Shown: positions 32,186 to 42,494, counted from the stretch's first letter. The stretch is DNA of 64,000 bases from Zopfochytrium polystomum (GCA_025765615.1 JAIVFJ010000086.1:124001-188000); one strand, 5' to 3'. Notes: generated from the sequence alone by a model not told the origin. Translations and numbers: made by a program.

Positions 32186-32538
32186 GATGGCAGAGAATAG
32201 TAGGAGAGGGTGAAGTGAATTATGATGTCAGGAACATGGCAGGACAAGGCAAGGCATGGCAGACAAGGAACTGAGAGGAGTGATGATTGTATTGGAAACA
32301 ATAATTCACTTGAGGGATGGGACAGGTCCCCCTTCCCCGTTTTATACCTTTTGAGAGTCTTCCTTGTCAAGACTCAAAGAATGTTCCAGAAAGAGCAATT
32401 AGTAATACAATGATACCAATGATACCAATGACAACAAGACAAGTCAGGAAAGCAAAGAAGGTTCCAGAAGGTTCCACAAGGTTCCATGAAGGAATGTTCT
32501 TGAAGGTTCCAGAGGTTTCCAGAGGGTGATTCATAACA
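32186..32538 (-). repeat. Putative Ty3/gypsy 5' LTR and leader
   Basis: Directly upstream of the gypsy gag ATG. It starts TGTTATGA on the minus strand, carries repeated GGAACCTT-type pentamers and a TATAAAA box near 32341, and ends in a CT-rich leader. The LTR 3' boundary and primer-binding site are not clear. Confidence 0.45.
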
Positions 32539-32821
32539 GGAGAGAAAGAGAAAAACTCTGTTATGGATTATTGATACATGATGATGATATACAACCTGTA
32601 ATATTTGCTAGGCAAGCGTGACTGGCACAGGGTAAAAACCTCTCCTATATTATCTGCTTGAGCAGAGGAGGAGGAAAACTGTTGACACTGGGTTTCCGTT
32701 CCACTTAATACTCTGAGTATTTGTCATCAGCGCAAGCAGTGCCCAGGTCGGCATTGGCAGTGGCTCACTCTCCCATGGGCATCGTGAGAACGATAACTGA
32801 CAGTCACAATAGGTTCAGCTC
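32539..32821. other. Unidentified retroelement-derived sequence
   Basis: About 280 bp between the gypsy LTR and copia integrase remnants. No motif recognised. Confidence 0.4.
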
Positions 32822-33848
32822 TCACTCACGAAACCTCCGCTCGATGCTGCTCGCCCTGTCTATATCACACAGTTCTTCTACCCGCTGATCATCCGCGCGT
32901 CGCTGGTGATCCAAGTGTTTTCCGAGGACCTGGACCACTTCATGTTCAATTGGTGCTAGTTCTGTGGAAGGTTGTCGTTCAGCTACCGCTGCTGGTCCTG
33001 GTTCTGGGAATTGATCCACGCGAACATTGGCTTCACGAAGGAGGTTGGTGATGTTTTGTTCAGTTGATGTAAGTTCATCTTTGCTGAGGAGTGGTGTTAG
33101 CTGATGAACGAGGGTCCTGAGCAATATCCTCTGCTGCTGAGGTGCTGAGGCGAGGGAAACTGTCTTCTGCAACCACAAGGTCATCCAATCGATGAGTGAT
33201 TACTCTACCCGTGCTGATGTCAATCAAACGAGCAATGGAACGACCAATGTTTCCAATGTAAATTGCTGGTCAGGCGCGTTCTGCAAGCTTTTTAAACTGA
33301 TGTGTTTGTCCACGTTCCTTTGCTGTGATATGATACAAACATCCTGAGCCAAAAACTCTGAATTGACTGATGCGTGGAGGGAATCCAAGAAGCGTTTCAA
33401 CTGGAGATAGTAATCCACGGCTGAGGACAGGAAGTGTATGGATGATTTTACTGCTGCAGTGTGCAATAAATTGTTTGCTGTAGTTGAAGTTGGGGTTTGC
33501 TGCTGTTGGGAACCATTGGAGACCATGACTAAGAATCATTTGAAGGACAGCTGGTTTTCCTTCCTCAGGACTGCTACGATAAATAGTACCAGGTTGAAGG
33601 TCTCGTGCAAGATGGAAGAAGCCACATAGTTGTAGGTCCCGATCAGCGACCAAGTTGACAGGACATTCTGGAGCATATTGGGCACCTTCAATTATAAGTG
33701 TGATGTTGTTGGCGAGTGGCATGAGAGCTGTGCCGAATCCTTCACAAGTAAGAGTAGGTCCTTCTTTGGCAATACGCATGCTAGATTTCTGCTGAGTATA
33801 ACTTAGGGAATGAAGAGAGAGAAATCTCGAAGCGTTGTGACGTTGCAA
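32822..33848 (-). pseudogene. Ty1/copia pol fragment: pre-integrase joined to integrase C-terminus
   Basis: The minus strand reads the protease/pre-integrase linker (ITLIIEGAQYAPECPVNLVA) and then jumps to the integrase end (SPVETLLGFPPRISQFRVFG and TAKERGQTHQFKKLAERA). The integrase catalytic core is therefore deleted. A frame change near 33260 leads to IDISTGRVITHRLDDLVVAE and a charged tail ending at 32822. The last part is the minus-strand counterpart of 36885-37380. It cannot encode a working integrase. Confidence 0.75.
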
Positions 33849-33912
33849 CCATTGTCGATGAGTACAGGAAAAGAAATTGGAAGGGAAGGGACGTTAACTG
33901 CAAATGCCCAGA

Positions 33913-35323
33913 TTACTCCCAGGCCATCCAAAAATCCTGTTGACTTTCATCTTGTTCGGTCTCTGATTGGAGTTGCGTTTCCATCCACAATTGCTGTTCT
34001 GCAGCATACTGCTCACTTTGCTGGTCATCCCAATCACCGTTCTGTAGCAGAAGTGCTTGATTTTCAGGTATCTGCTGTTGTGGAGGGTTTGGTTGCTGGA
34101 GTAAGAGCGCATTTGGGTTTGCTGGTGGTCGATTCTGTTGCTGTTGCTGCAATTGCTGAAGAAATGTGTTGGCACACTGTCGAGCAACATGACCATAGCC
34201 TCCACATGCATGACATTGGACTCCAAAAGACTGTTGCTGTGCAGGGTACCAACTCCCCCAGAGCCGCGTCCTATTGCGGTACCACCTGTTGCTGTTCCAC
34301 GTGAACTTAGTCCTCGCCTCTCGGCCTCGGCCAAAACCACCATATGGGCGCGGTGTGTACTGTTGGGACTGAGGGTTTTGGTACTGCAAGGTTGTTGGGC
34401 GGATATTAGGATACGGCTGGTACTGCTGAGGTTTATGATAACTGCCACGACCGCGGAGTTGACTATAGTGTACTTTTGGCCGAATAATTACATTTGCTGT
34501 TGGTGTAGTGACTTCTGGAATGGCTGTTGTCAGGTCCCGCTCCTGTTGTGCTGCAAGTCGATCCCGCCTCTCATCATATGTATTTTGGCGGGCGGTAGAT
34601 TTAAATAAGGTGATTAGTTTAGTCAATGATGAAACAGAAGTGATAGGATTCCCTGCAAACATGAACGTATTGGCCACACCCATATCGATTAGCGTGTTGT
34701 TCAGGGCAGATACGAAGACTCGCACAACTTTGGAAAATGGTGTGATGCGACTGCGGATTTCCACTGATGAACTTTCTGCAAAGCTTTCTACTTTGTGGTA
34801 AGCTGTAATGAAGCGCATTGCAAATGACTCGGATGATTCTGCAGGTTCCATTTTTATACGCTCGAAATCATCAATAATTTCCTTTGCTAATCCTTGATCT
34901 GTTGTTCGACATGCAATTGCAATTTCTCCAAGCAGTGTGTAGGCAAAAATCTGCCCTCGTCGGGGGAACTGTGGTAGAAGCTCTGGTTCAACATGTCGTT
35001 GAATGAGAAGTATACAGTATGCGTTCTGGTCTTCTGTCCCTGGGAACCATTTGACCGGCTCACGCCCGTCTCGTGCAAATGCATAATGCTCGCCATGGTT
35101 GGGCCCCTTGCGTACTCTGCATGTTGGGCCGACATTAGGATCATTGGGGTCCACTTGATCTTGCGTAATACGTTAATTCAGTCTGGGTCGACACAGTGGC
35201 AGAGACCATTGCTTTTGTTGGATAGTTCTGAAATTAGGTCGTCCAGCCAATCTCCAAATTTGCTGCGCCTTTGAGGATGGGGAATGCAAGGGAAGCAAAC
35301 TTGATTTGATCACGCTCGCTCAT
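33913..35323 (-). pseudogene. Ty1/copia gag with CCHC zinc knuckle
   Basis: A gag-like start at 35323 (MSERDQIKFASLAFPILKGA) continues in another frame (WLDDLISELSNKSNGL), has a stop, and then a third frame runs open from about 35154 to the stop at 33913. That long frame carries the capsid-like region (LGEIAIACRTTDQGLAKEII) and a CX2CX4HX4C knuckle (CHACGGYGHVARQC), then a Gln/Asn/Pro-rich tail. The frame shifts show decay. The part upstream of 34600 lies in the inverted repeat, and the same shifts are present in both arms, so the decay predates the duplication. Confidence 0.75.
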
Positions 35324-36254
35324 GCTTGGGAGGAAAATGTGTGAGAGCTTGGCAGGAGAATAGAAATTTGAAAGGCAGTGATTTCCCTGATTTAGTGGTA
35401 ACCCTTCGTAGGGAATAGTAGCAGTCTTTAAGTCGACACTCAACAAGCGTGACACGACACTTGATGGTCAAGGTATGGGTGTGGATAGGTGGATAGGTGA
35501 TGTAGCCAAGTTTGCACACGTGTGTAGCAAGTTGGGGACAAGAAAAACAGACTTGTCCCGGGGTTTGAAGCGAAAATTGAGTAGTGGCACAACTGGATAC
35601 TGCAAATATGGTTGCAGCTCGTCGTAATTCAATATTCTGCAATGAAAGTAGATGTATCTGATTGATCACTGAGTGGAATCACGAAGATTGGGCGCTGAGC
35701 AATGCAGGAAAATTGGATTGAGGCAATTTGGTCCGGTTTTGGCTGAGTTGTGTTGGTGGGAAGCTCCAATACAGCAATTTCGACGAGTTGAGTGCTAATT
35801 GAACAGTAAAAACGCGGACAGCTGTTATTCTGCAAGGAACCAGTCGAAGATCACGATATTTGGTGGGTAGATAGAGTGGAAGTAGCTCTTTCCTGTGGTG
35901 TTCAGCGGTTCCCAACGCAATTGAAGGAAGTTGGCAGACTTGGAAGCCGGGTTTCAGTCGATTTTTTACCCTTTCCAATGTGCCTGATGCTGTGAATGAT
36001 TGACTCTACTCGTCAAACGACGCTTCTGCTACGATAAACGACTGTCAAAACGTCTTCTCCACTGCTAAAAGTGGTGTGGGCAGCGGTGGAGGCGTGAGGG
36101 ACAAAAATTGAAGGTGTTGGTTCTGCAGGTAGTGATGCTGGTGATGTGTGGTGGTGAGTGGCACTGTTTGTTTGCGTTCTGCACACCCCCGCTCGTTCTC
36201 CTTATTCTCCACTGATCTCTACTCCAAGTGATTGGGATGGGTCACAATTTTGTA
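35324..36254 (-). other. Region upstream of copia gag, unidentified
   Basis: About 930 bp of inverted-repeat arm between the gag start and an inverted LTR fragment. It reads as untranslated or decayed leader; no domain found. It ends GTCACAATTTTGTA, which resembles LTR-internal sequence in the opposite orientation. Confidence 0.4.
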
Positions 36255-36447
36255 TGAAAGAAATGACAGCTGCTGTTTGTGGATGGTGGTGAGCTACTCT
36301 GGTGGACTACTCTCTTGTGATGGTGAAGCTGAGATGGGAGACTGTTGTACAATGTATGCTGTTTGGCTTTATACAAAATTGTGACAAAGACCAGGTGACA
36401 AAAAATGCACCAAATCCTCATCACAGTTGGTGCTCCCATGCTCCACA
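36255..36447 (-). repeat. Copia LTR, 5'-truncated, inverted
   Basis: The minus strand reads from TGTGGAGCATGGG to TTTCTTTCA, matching roughly LTR positions 55-245 of the copies at 36640 and 39912. The first about 55 bp of the LTR are missing and it abuts a plus-oriented 3' UTR fragment at 36448. Confidence 0.8.
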
Positions 36448-36639
36448 CATTCAAGCTTCTTTGCTCTCCATCTACAAATTTCATATGGGCATTCTTTTCT
36501 TATTGTTCTGCCACCTGGTGGCCAGTCATACCTGTTTATTGCTTTTCCTTAACCAGTGTACGGTTTCCTTACGTTGCCTATGGCGTAAGGTTTTCCTCTG
36601 TGCTGGCCCTTTTACTCCTGCCCACAGCTTAGGGGGGAG
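36448..36639 (+). mobile_element. Copia 3' UTR fragment with polypurine tract
   Basis: Starts TTCAAGCTTCTTTGCTCTCC and matches the 3' UTR at about 39722-39911 of the copia copy below. It ends in the purine run AGGGGGGAG (36631-36639) immediately before an LTR. Confidence 0.75.
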
Positions 36640-36884
36640 TGTTAGACTTTGGGTTTTTGCAGTAAGCAGCGTGCAGGAACAACACCTCACACTGTGGAGC
36701 ATGGGAGCACCAACTGTGATGAGCATTTGGTGCATTTTTTGTCACCTGGTCTTTGTCACAATTTTGTATAAAAGCCAAACAGCATATTGTACAATAGTCT
36801 CCCATCTCAGCTTCACCATCATAAGAGAGTAGTCCACCAGAGTAGTTCACCACCACCCACAAACAGCAGCTGTCATTTCTTTCA
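36640..36884 (+). repeat. Copia 3' LTR (245 bp)
   Basis: Begins TGTTAGACTTTGGG directly after a polypurine tract and ends GTCATTTCTTTCA. Contains ATTTTGTATAAAAGCC as the likely TATA box. It pairs head-to-head with the inverted fragment at 36255-36447, so LTR ends face outward on both sides of this 630-bp unit. Confidence 0.85.
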
Positions 36885-37388
36885 GGATTACTATCTCCAG
36901 TTGAAACGCTTCTTGGATTCCCTCCACGCATCAGTCAATTCAGAGTTTTTGGCTCAGGATGTTTGTATCATATCACAGCAAAGGAACGTGGACAAACACA
37001 TCAGTTTAAAAAGCTTGCAGAACGCGCCTGACCAGCAATTTACATTGGAAACATTGGTCGTTCCATTGCTCGTTTGATTGACATCAGCACGGGTAGAGTA
37101 ATCACTCATCGATTGGATGACCTTGTGGTTGCAGAAGACAGTTTCCCTCGCCTCAGCACCTCAGCAGCAGAGGATATTGCTCAGGACCTCGTTCATCAGC
37201 TAACACCACTCCTCAGCAAAGATGAACTTACATCAACTGAACAAAACATCACCAACCTCCTTCGTGAAGCCAATGTTCGCGTGGATCAATTCCCAGAACC
37301 AGGACCAGCAGCGGTAGCTGAACGACAACCTTCCACAGAACTAGCACCAAATGAACATGAAGTGGTCCAGGTACGGCAGCGAAAGTGA
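36885..37388 (+). pseudogene. Ty1/copia integrase C-terminal fragment
   Basis: Plus-strand counterpart of 32822-33410. It reads the integrase end in mixed frames and then IDISTGRVITHRLDDLVVAE from 37078 to a stop at 37386-37388 (end VVQVRQRK). The ordinary tail is lost where unrelated GC-rich DNA begins. Confidence 0.7.
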
Positions 37389-37827
37389 ATCAGATAATGA
37401 TGTACAGCACAAAGTGTTGGAGGTGGCGGCACGACGGGATGGACTCTGTGTTACCGCAATTAACGCCATCTCCAGTGGGCCTTACCTACGAGCACTAAAG
37501 CCGGGGGACCAATCGGATGAGTGAGGGCGGCGACCGGCTCTGTGACTGCAGGCGCACTATCGGCTGGGAGTGACGTGGGTGGCGCAACTGAAGGCCCTGG
37601 GCCATACCGACCCTGCGGGAGCTAGTGTGGCGTGGACCCAAGTCAGAAGGGATGGATGCCTGTTTGGGGAGCCCATTCTGTAAGGAACACCACCAGGGGA
37701 GATAGGTCCCTTGGCTCCTGACGTTACGCATGGGGGAAAGTGCGGAAGGCGGGCTGTGGAGAGAGGAAGAGAAGGCTCTCTGGCACGGGGTGTCCCGAGC
37801 CGCATCGTGCAGAAGGCTCACCTGCCA
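37389..37827. other. GC-rich insertion splitting copia pol
   Basis: About 440 bp, more GC-rich than the surrounding retroelement, between the integrase tail and the RT frame. No terminal repeats or coding motifs were recognised. It could be part of another element or a captured segment. The mirror copy is 45376-45814. Confidence 0.5.
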
Positions 37828-39627
37828 ATGATTTTTTCTATTTCCTTTTTCTGCATCCTAATACTCACAAACACCTCTGTCATTTTACTAACACCACCAA
37901 AGCATACCCCTGATGACAAAACAATTGCTGAAACACCAACTAGAGACCTACCACCTCAAGCGCCACCACCAGAACCACCACCACCAGAGCCTCCACCTAC
38001 ACATGTGCGCAAATCACCATGCAGCCCTACGCGCAGCCCATCTCCAAAACATACTCGATCTGGACATCTATATTTAACCAGTGTCAAATGTCCAGACCCG
38101 GTAACACGCACTGAGGCCATGAGTGGAAAGTGGTCCAAAGAGTGGATAGCAGCAGAGCAAACAGAGATTGACGCTCTCAGAATGCTTGCAGCTTTCGAAG
38201 TCGTTGATCGACCCAAGAATGTCAATGTCGTGCAGAACAAATGGGTTTACAAGGTCAAGCTTCGACCGGACGGCAGCATTGAGCGCTTTCGCGCACGACT
38301 AGTGGCAAAGGGCTTTACACAGCGTCGTGGCGTTGATTTCTGGAACACTCACTCTCCTGTTGTTTGCATCAATAGTCTACGATGGCTCCTTGCTATGACA
38401 GCCTCAAACAGTTGGGACACAGCTATGGTCGATATTAGCAATGCCTACCTCAACAGCAAACTTGATGTCCACATCTACATGGAGCAACCAGATGGCTGCC
38501 GTTCGGATGGCAAGGTCTGGCTTTTGCACAAAGCTGTCAACGGTATCAAGCAAGTGGGGCGTTGTTGGTACCAGGAACTCATTGGTCATCTCAAGTCTGC
38601 TGGCTACCAACAAAGCGCAGCAGATCCGTGCATCCTCTTCAAGCGCACAAAGGAACGTATTATTTTCATTGCTATCTATGTCGATGATATTTGTTTCTTT
38701 GGGCACACAGAGGAAATCACCTCTGCCATCAATTTGCTAAAATCCTTCTATAAGCTCCGCGAACTAGGTCATATCAAGACCGTACTGAATATGGAAGTTC
38801 ATCGAACACCAACTGGCATCTACTTGCATCAACGAGCTTACACCAAAGAGTTACTCCAACGCCATGCAGACCTAGTCAATGGAAAGAAGACAGCAGTAAC
38901 TGCTCTCCCCAGCCCTCTCACTCTTCAACCTCGAGAAAATGATGAACCCACAGCAAATCAACAGCTCTACCAAGCAATCCTTGGTGGCATCAACTATTTG
39001 GCAACACACACACGACCAGACTTGGCACCAGCAGTCTCATATCTTGGCGCCTTCAGCAAGGACCCAAGCAAACACCACTTGCAGATCCTCATTCGAGTCC
39101 TTCAATATATCAATGGTACACGTGAGTATGGTTTGCTTTATTCCAACACAGGGTCTGGAATTTTCGGCTACTCGGATGCTGCTCATGGAGTTCATGCTGA
39201 TGGGAAATCACAACTTGGCTACTTCGTTTTGTTTGGAAATACCGCTATCAGCTGGGCATCAACTCGCAGTCCTACAGTTATGCTGTCACCTCAGCAAGCA
39301 GAATACGTTGCAGTCTCAGAACTAGGACGAGAACTGGAGGCCATCTCACAACAGCACACAGCACTTATGCTCCCATCCCCAACTCCTATTCCAATTTATA
39401 CTGACAACCAAGGCGTTATCAATTTGAGCTCAAACGATCTCTACACTAATAGGTCAAAACATATTCTGGTTAAGTATCACTATATCAGGGAACTGGTTGA
39501 TCGACAAGTGATTCGACTGGAATGGATTCATGGTGGCGAGCAACCAGCAGATTATCTTACAAAGTCATTACCAGCTGCTTTAGGTGCTTACCATCTTAGT
39601 CATATTGGTCTTTGTCGTGTGCCTTAG
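37828..39627 (+). CDS. Ty1/copia reverse transcriptase and RNase H, intact frame
   Basis: Open without a break from the ATG at 37828 to the stop at 39627 (599 residues). A Pro-rich linker (PPPEPPPPEPPPTHV) leads to the RVT_2 start (WIAAEQTEIDALRMLAAFEV), KWVYKVKLRPDGSIERFRAR, the catalytic IAIYVDDICFFG and DPCILFK. RNase H follows: FGYSDAAHGVHADGKSQLGY, VMLSPQQAEYVAVSELGRE, IYTDNQGVINLSSNDLYTNR and GGEQPADYLTKSLPAAL. The two catalytic Asp of YVDD are present. These domains copy element RNA into DNA. The matching gag, protease and integrase core are not in frame upstream, so this copy could at most be mobilised with help. A polypurine tract and LTR follow at 39903-40158. Confidence 0.9.
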   Translation: MIFSISFFCILILTNTSVILLTPPKHTPDDKTIAETPTRDLPPQAPPPEPPPPEPPPTHVRKSPCSPTRSPSPKHTRSGHLYLTSVKCPDPVTRTEAMSGKWSKEWIAAEQTEIDALRMLAAFEVVDRPKNVNVVQNKWVYKVKLRPDGSIERFRARLVAKGFTQRRGVDFWNTHSPVVCINSLRWLLAMTASNSWDTAMVDISNAYLNSKLDVHIYMEQPDGCRSDGKVWLLHKAVNGIKQVGRCWYQELIGHLKSAGYQQSAADPCILFKRTKERIIFIAIYVDDICFFGHTEEITSAINLLKSFYKLRELGHIKTVLNMEVHRTPTGIYLHQRAYTKELLQRHADLVNGKKTAVTALPSPLTLQPRENDEPTANQQLYQAILGGINYLATHTRPDLAPAVSYLGAFSKDPSKHHLQILIRVLQYINGTREYGLLYSNTGSGIFGYSDAAHGVHADGKSQLGYFVLFGNTAISWASTRSPTVMLSPQQAEYVAVSELGRELEAISQQHTALMLPSPTPIPIYTDNQGVINLSSNDLYTNRSKHILVKYHYIRELVDRQVIRLEWIHGGEQPADYLTKSLPAALGAYHLSHIGLCRVP

Positions 39628-39911
39628 TTTCTGTCCCCTTTCTTTATTTGTATTGCATTCTCTTTCTCCTTTCTCTTTCTTGCCCTTCTTCTTCTTCTGC
39701 ATTGCTTCTTATATTCCTGCATTCAAGTTTCTTTGCTCTCCATCTACATATTTCATATGGGCATTCTTTTCTTATTGTTCTGCCACCTGGTGGCCAGTCA
39801 TACCTGTTTATTGCTTTTCCTTAACCAGTGTACGGTTTCCTTACGTTGCCTATGGCGTAAGGTTTTCCTCCGTGCTGGCCCTTTTGCTCCTGCCCACAGC
39901 TTAGGGGGGAG
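39628..39911 (+). other. Copia 3' UTR with polypurine tract
   Basis: Pyrimidine-rich UTR ending TTAGGGGGGAG (39901-39911), which directly primes the LTR start at 39912. Confidence 0.75.
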
Positions 39912-40158
39912 TGTTAGATTTTGGGTTTTTGCAGTAAGCAGTGTGCAGGAGCAACACCTCACACTGTGGTGCATGGGAGCACCAACTGTGATGAGGATTT
40001 GGTGCATTTTTTTGTCACCTGGTCTTTGTCACAATTTTGTATAAAGCCAAACAGCATACATTGTACAACAGTCTCCCATCTCAGCTTCACCATCACAAGA
40101 GAGTAGTCCACCAGAGTAGTTCACCACCATCCACAATCAGCAGCAGTCATTTCTTTCA
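39912..40158 (+). repeat. Copia 3' LTR (247 bp)
   Basis: TGTTAGATTTTGGG to CATTTCTTTCA, with a TATA-like TTTGTATAAAGCC near 40035-40047. It follows the polypurine tract of the intact RT copy and ends against the pre-integrase region of a different copia element. Confidence 0.88.
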
Positions 40159-41185
40159 CAACGTGACTTTCACAGCAGACACAGCCCTATTGCATCCTCG
40201 GGTACATGGTTCAGACTTTACCATTGCTCACAGGGACACAGGGAATGTTTATGTTGTGGACCCTTCTCTTCTGACAGGACATACTGGTCTCGACAGGGCA
40301 GAACTTGGAAGGGACGCGCCGACTCCTTTGGGGGACGCCCCAGGTGAGTCGCAACAGCAAACTGCTCCTTTGCAAACTGCAACCCCAACTTTAAGTCAAA
40401 CTGACCCAGACCCTTTACCAAACCCTCAGAACATTGAAGCAGTCCGAGCTCTTCACAAGAAATTTGGTCACCTGTCTTTATCTTCTTTGAAGCGCACTTG
40501 GTCAAATCTGAATAAAGTTGGTCATTCATTTTTCCTCATTCATGACATTCCCTGCGTGACATGTGATGTTGGGAAATTGAAAGCTTCGCCTATCCACTCC
40601 ACTTCCAGACCAAACACCACACTGCTTGGTCGTTTACACACTGATGCTGTCCCACTGCCCGCACGTGGACACCATGGTGAAAAACATTGGCAACTGGTTG
40701 TGGAAGAGTCAACCCATTGGCTTGACATTGAGTTCCTCAACTCTTTGTCCGACGCGCCGACAAGATTCCGGTCTACGATCGAAAGGTTCGAACAACAACA
40801 TGGCAAACATATCACATCTGTGCGCTGTGACAGGGGGGAAATCTTCAAAGATGGAGAATTCAAAACTTGGGCCAATACTTGGCACCCTCCTATTGTTTTA
40901 GAACCTAGTCCTGCATTCACCAAGGAATTCAATGGGCTGGTAGAACGTCAGGTCAACACTCTCAAAGACATGGCACACTGCATGCTCTTAGAGTCACGAT
41001 TGCCCCACTCTTTCTTTGTGTATGCAGTCCACTACGCAGCATACATCAAGAACAGGGTTTACCACTCTTACACTAAGAAAACACCTTACGAGGCTTGGTA
41101 CAGTGAAAAGCCAAATGTTGATCACATCCGCACCTTTGGCTGTTTGGTCATCCACCGTATCCCAAAGGAAAAGCGAACGCTTTGA
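40159..41185 (+). pseudogene. Second copia family: GAG-pre-integrase and integrase core
   Basis: Reads VTFTADTALLHPRVHGSDFT, then the pre-integrase zinc-finger-like segment (LHKKFGHLSLSSLKRTW, with CVTCDVGKLK), then the integrase core: LGRLHTDAVPLPARG (first Asp), TSVRCDRGEIFKDGEF (second Asp) and NGLVERQVNTLKDMAH (Glu), ending TPYEAWYSEKPNVDHIRTFG and IPKEKR before a frame break at about 41165. The D,D,E triad is visible. The 5' part is cut by the LTR at 40158. Up to 40450 it lies in the inverted repeat; the rest is unique spacer. Confidence 0.82.
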
Positions 41186-41520
41186 TGAAATCCCACCCAG
41201 GACTGGAGGGACTTGGTGTGTGTGGGGATGAAGAGAGAGAGAGAGAGAGCAGTGATGATGGAAAAGGGAGAGGAGTGAGAGGATGGAGAGAGGAGAGAGG
41301 AGTGAGTGGGCAGAGATGGAAGAGAGAGCAAATGGAGGAAGAGAGATTGGCTTGTTTTGCACTGGATTCTGTCAAAGCAGCAAGGAGGGGGTTGGATTCC
41401 TCTTTCCTTATTTGATCTCTGTGAGAGGTTGCTGCTTTTATACTCCTGCAGGTTGGAGCCATCAGAAAACAGAGGGAGCAGTGGGCTGCACAGAGCAGGC
41501 CACAGAAATGAGATAAAACA
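41186..41520. other. GA-rich spacer sequence
   Basis: Continues from the broken integrase with weak coding similarity for about 40 bp, then (GA)n-rich sequence (41227-41390) and unidentified DNA. Confidence 0.5.
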
Positions 41521-41718
41521 GGCTGAGCACCAACCCCCAGCCTGGGCTAAGTACCCATTCAGGGCTGAGTACCACCCAGGGCTGGGCATCACCCAGGGCT
41601 GAGTACCAACCAGGGCTGAGTACCAGCCTGGGCTGTGCACCACCCAGGGCTAAGTACCAGCCAGGGCTGAGTACCACCTTGGGCTGAGTACTTTGTCTGG
41701 GCTGAGTACCACCAGGAA
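41521..41718. repeat. 17-bp minisatellite, about 11 units
   Basis: Tandem units of the type GGGCTGAGTACCACCCA, each about 17 bp with small changes (AAGTACC, GGCATCACC, GTGCACC). Located in the unique spacer at the centre of the inverted repeat. Confidence 0.9.
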
Positions 41719-41944
41719 CCAATTTACAGCTTGTTTGAGAAACAGTTGCTTGTAAATTGGTTTGGTTGTTTCCAAATCAGGAAGCTTGTTTGGGAAACAA
41801 GCCGCTTATTTCCTTGTTTTTAGAAATCCAATGATTGGTGCAATCTCTGGTGAGCTCAGTTTTTATCTCACTTTTAGAAATGCAGTGATTGGTGCAATCC
41901 CTGATTCCTAAATGCCTGTTGCATTGCTCAGATTGCACAGCACA

Positions 41945-42025
41945 GCAGAGGGCGGAATTCCAGATCAGGGAGCGGAATTCCGGTGCAGAGAGCGGAATTC
42001 TGGTGCAGAGAGCGGAATTCTGGAG
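41945..42025. repeat. 18-bp tandem repeat, about four units
   Basis: Units of the type GCAGAGAGCGGAATTCTG, each containing an EcoRI-like GAATTC. Nearby (about 41822-41910) a GATTGGTGCAATC motif occurs twice. Confidence 0.85.
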
Positions 42026-42330
42026 CATGGGGCAGTGGCACACTGCTTCTGCATGCTTGCTGTGCTGTGCTACATGTGCAGAGTGCGTAGTTTGAGCGTT
42101 TTTGTGCATGTTCTAATTGCATTGTTCCTACCGGTAGGATGAACAAAGCTAGAACAACAGCCGCCTTTGCCTATCTCTTTGTATTGAGAACAGATTAGCC
42201 CTTCCGAGCGCCCCATTCAAGTATTGAATCTAATGAGCCCTTCAAACACCCCATCCAATGTGATTGGATGGAGTTCTCAAAGGGATCATCAGTAACGGGC
42301 GTAGTGTACCCTGTGGGTCGAATCTCAACA
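42026..42330 (-). repeat. Putative LTR start of the second copia family
   Basis: On the minus strand a purine-rich GCGGGGGTG is followed by TGTTGAGATTCGACCCAC, as expected for a polypurine tract and 3' LTR downstream of the copia RNase H end at 42495. The far end of the LTR could not be placed and it may extend to or past the tandem repeats. Confidence 0.4.
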
Positions 42331-42494
42331 CACCCCCGCAATAGAAAGAGAGGGGGCAACTGTTTCTCCTGGAGTACATGGCTGTCCAACAATGCCAGCC
42401 AAGCAGTGGGACTCGAACCCACCCATGTACCCCCCTACACTTGTGAAAACCTGCATGAACCCACAAGTGTAGCTGGAGAAGCCAGAGAGAGCCT
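42331..42494 (-). other. Copia 3' UTR with Pol III B-box-like and hairpin motif
   Basis: Contains GTGGGACTCGAACCCAC (42406-42422), whose reverse complement matches a tRNA T-arm/B-box, and an 11-bp perfect inverted repeat CTACACTTGTG (42435-42445 and 42462-42472). No complete tRNA cloverleaf or A-box could be drawn. Confidence 0.4.

Larger units (their letters stand above)
34600..40450 (+). repeat. Left arm of a 5.85-kb inverted repeat
   Basis: Positions 34600-40450 read as the reverse complement of 42753-48603, with partner coordinates always adding to 83203. Checked pairs include both RT frame ends, all LTR ends, the gag start and the break points. Mirrored open frames are identical in length and sequence as far as compared. 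At the outer edge identity stops at 34600/48603 (TTTAAATAAGG then divergence). At the inner edge it stops after AGTCCGAGCT (40450/42753). Confidence 0.92.

Noticed and set aside
42380..42490. Complete tRNA gene
   Set aside because: A T-arm-like B-box is present but no A-box, anticodon arm or acceptor stem could be drawn around it.
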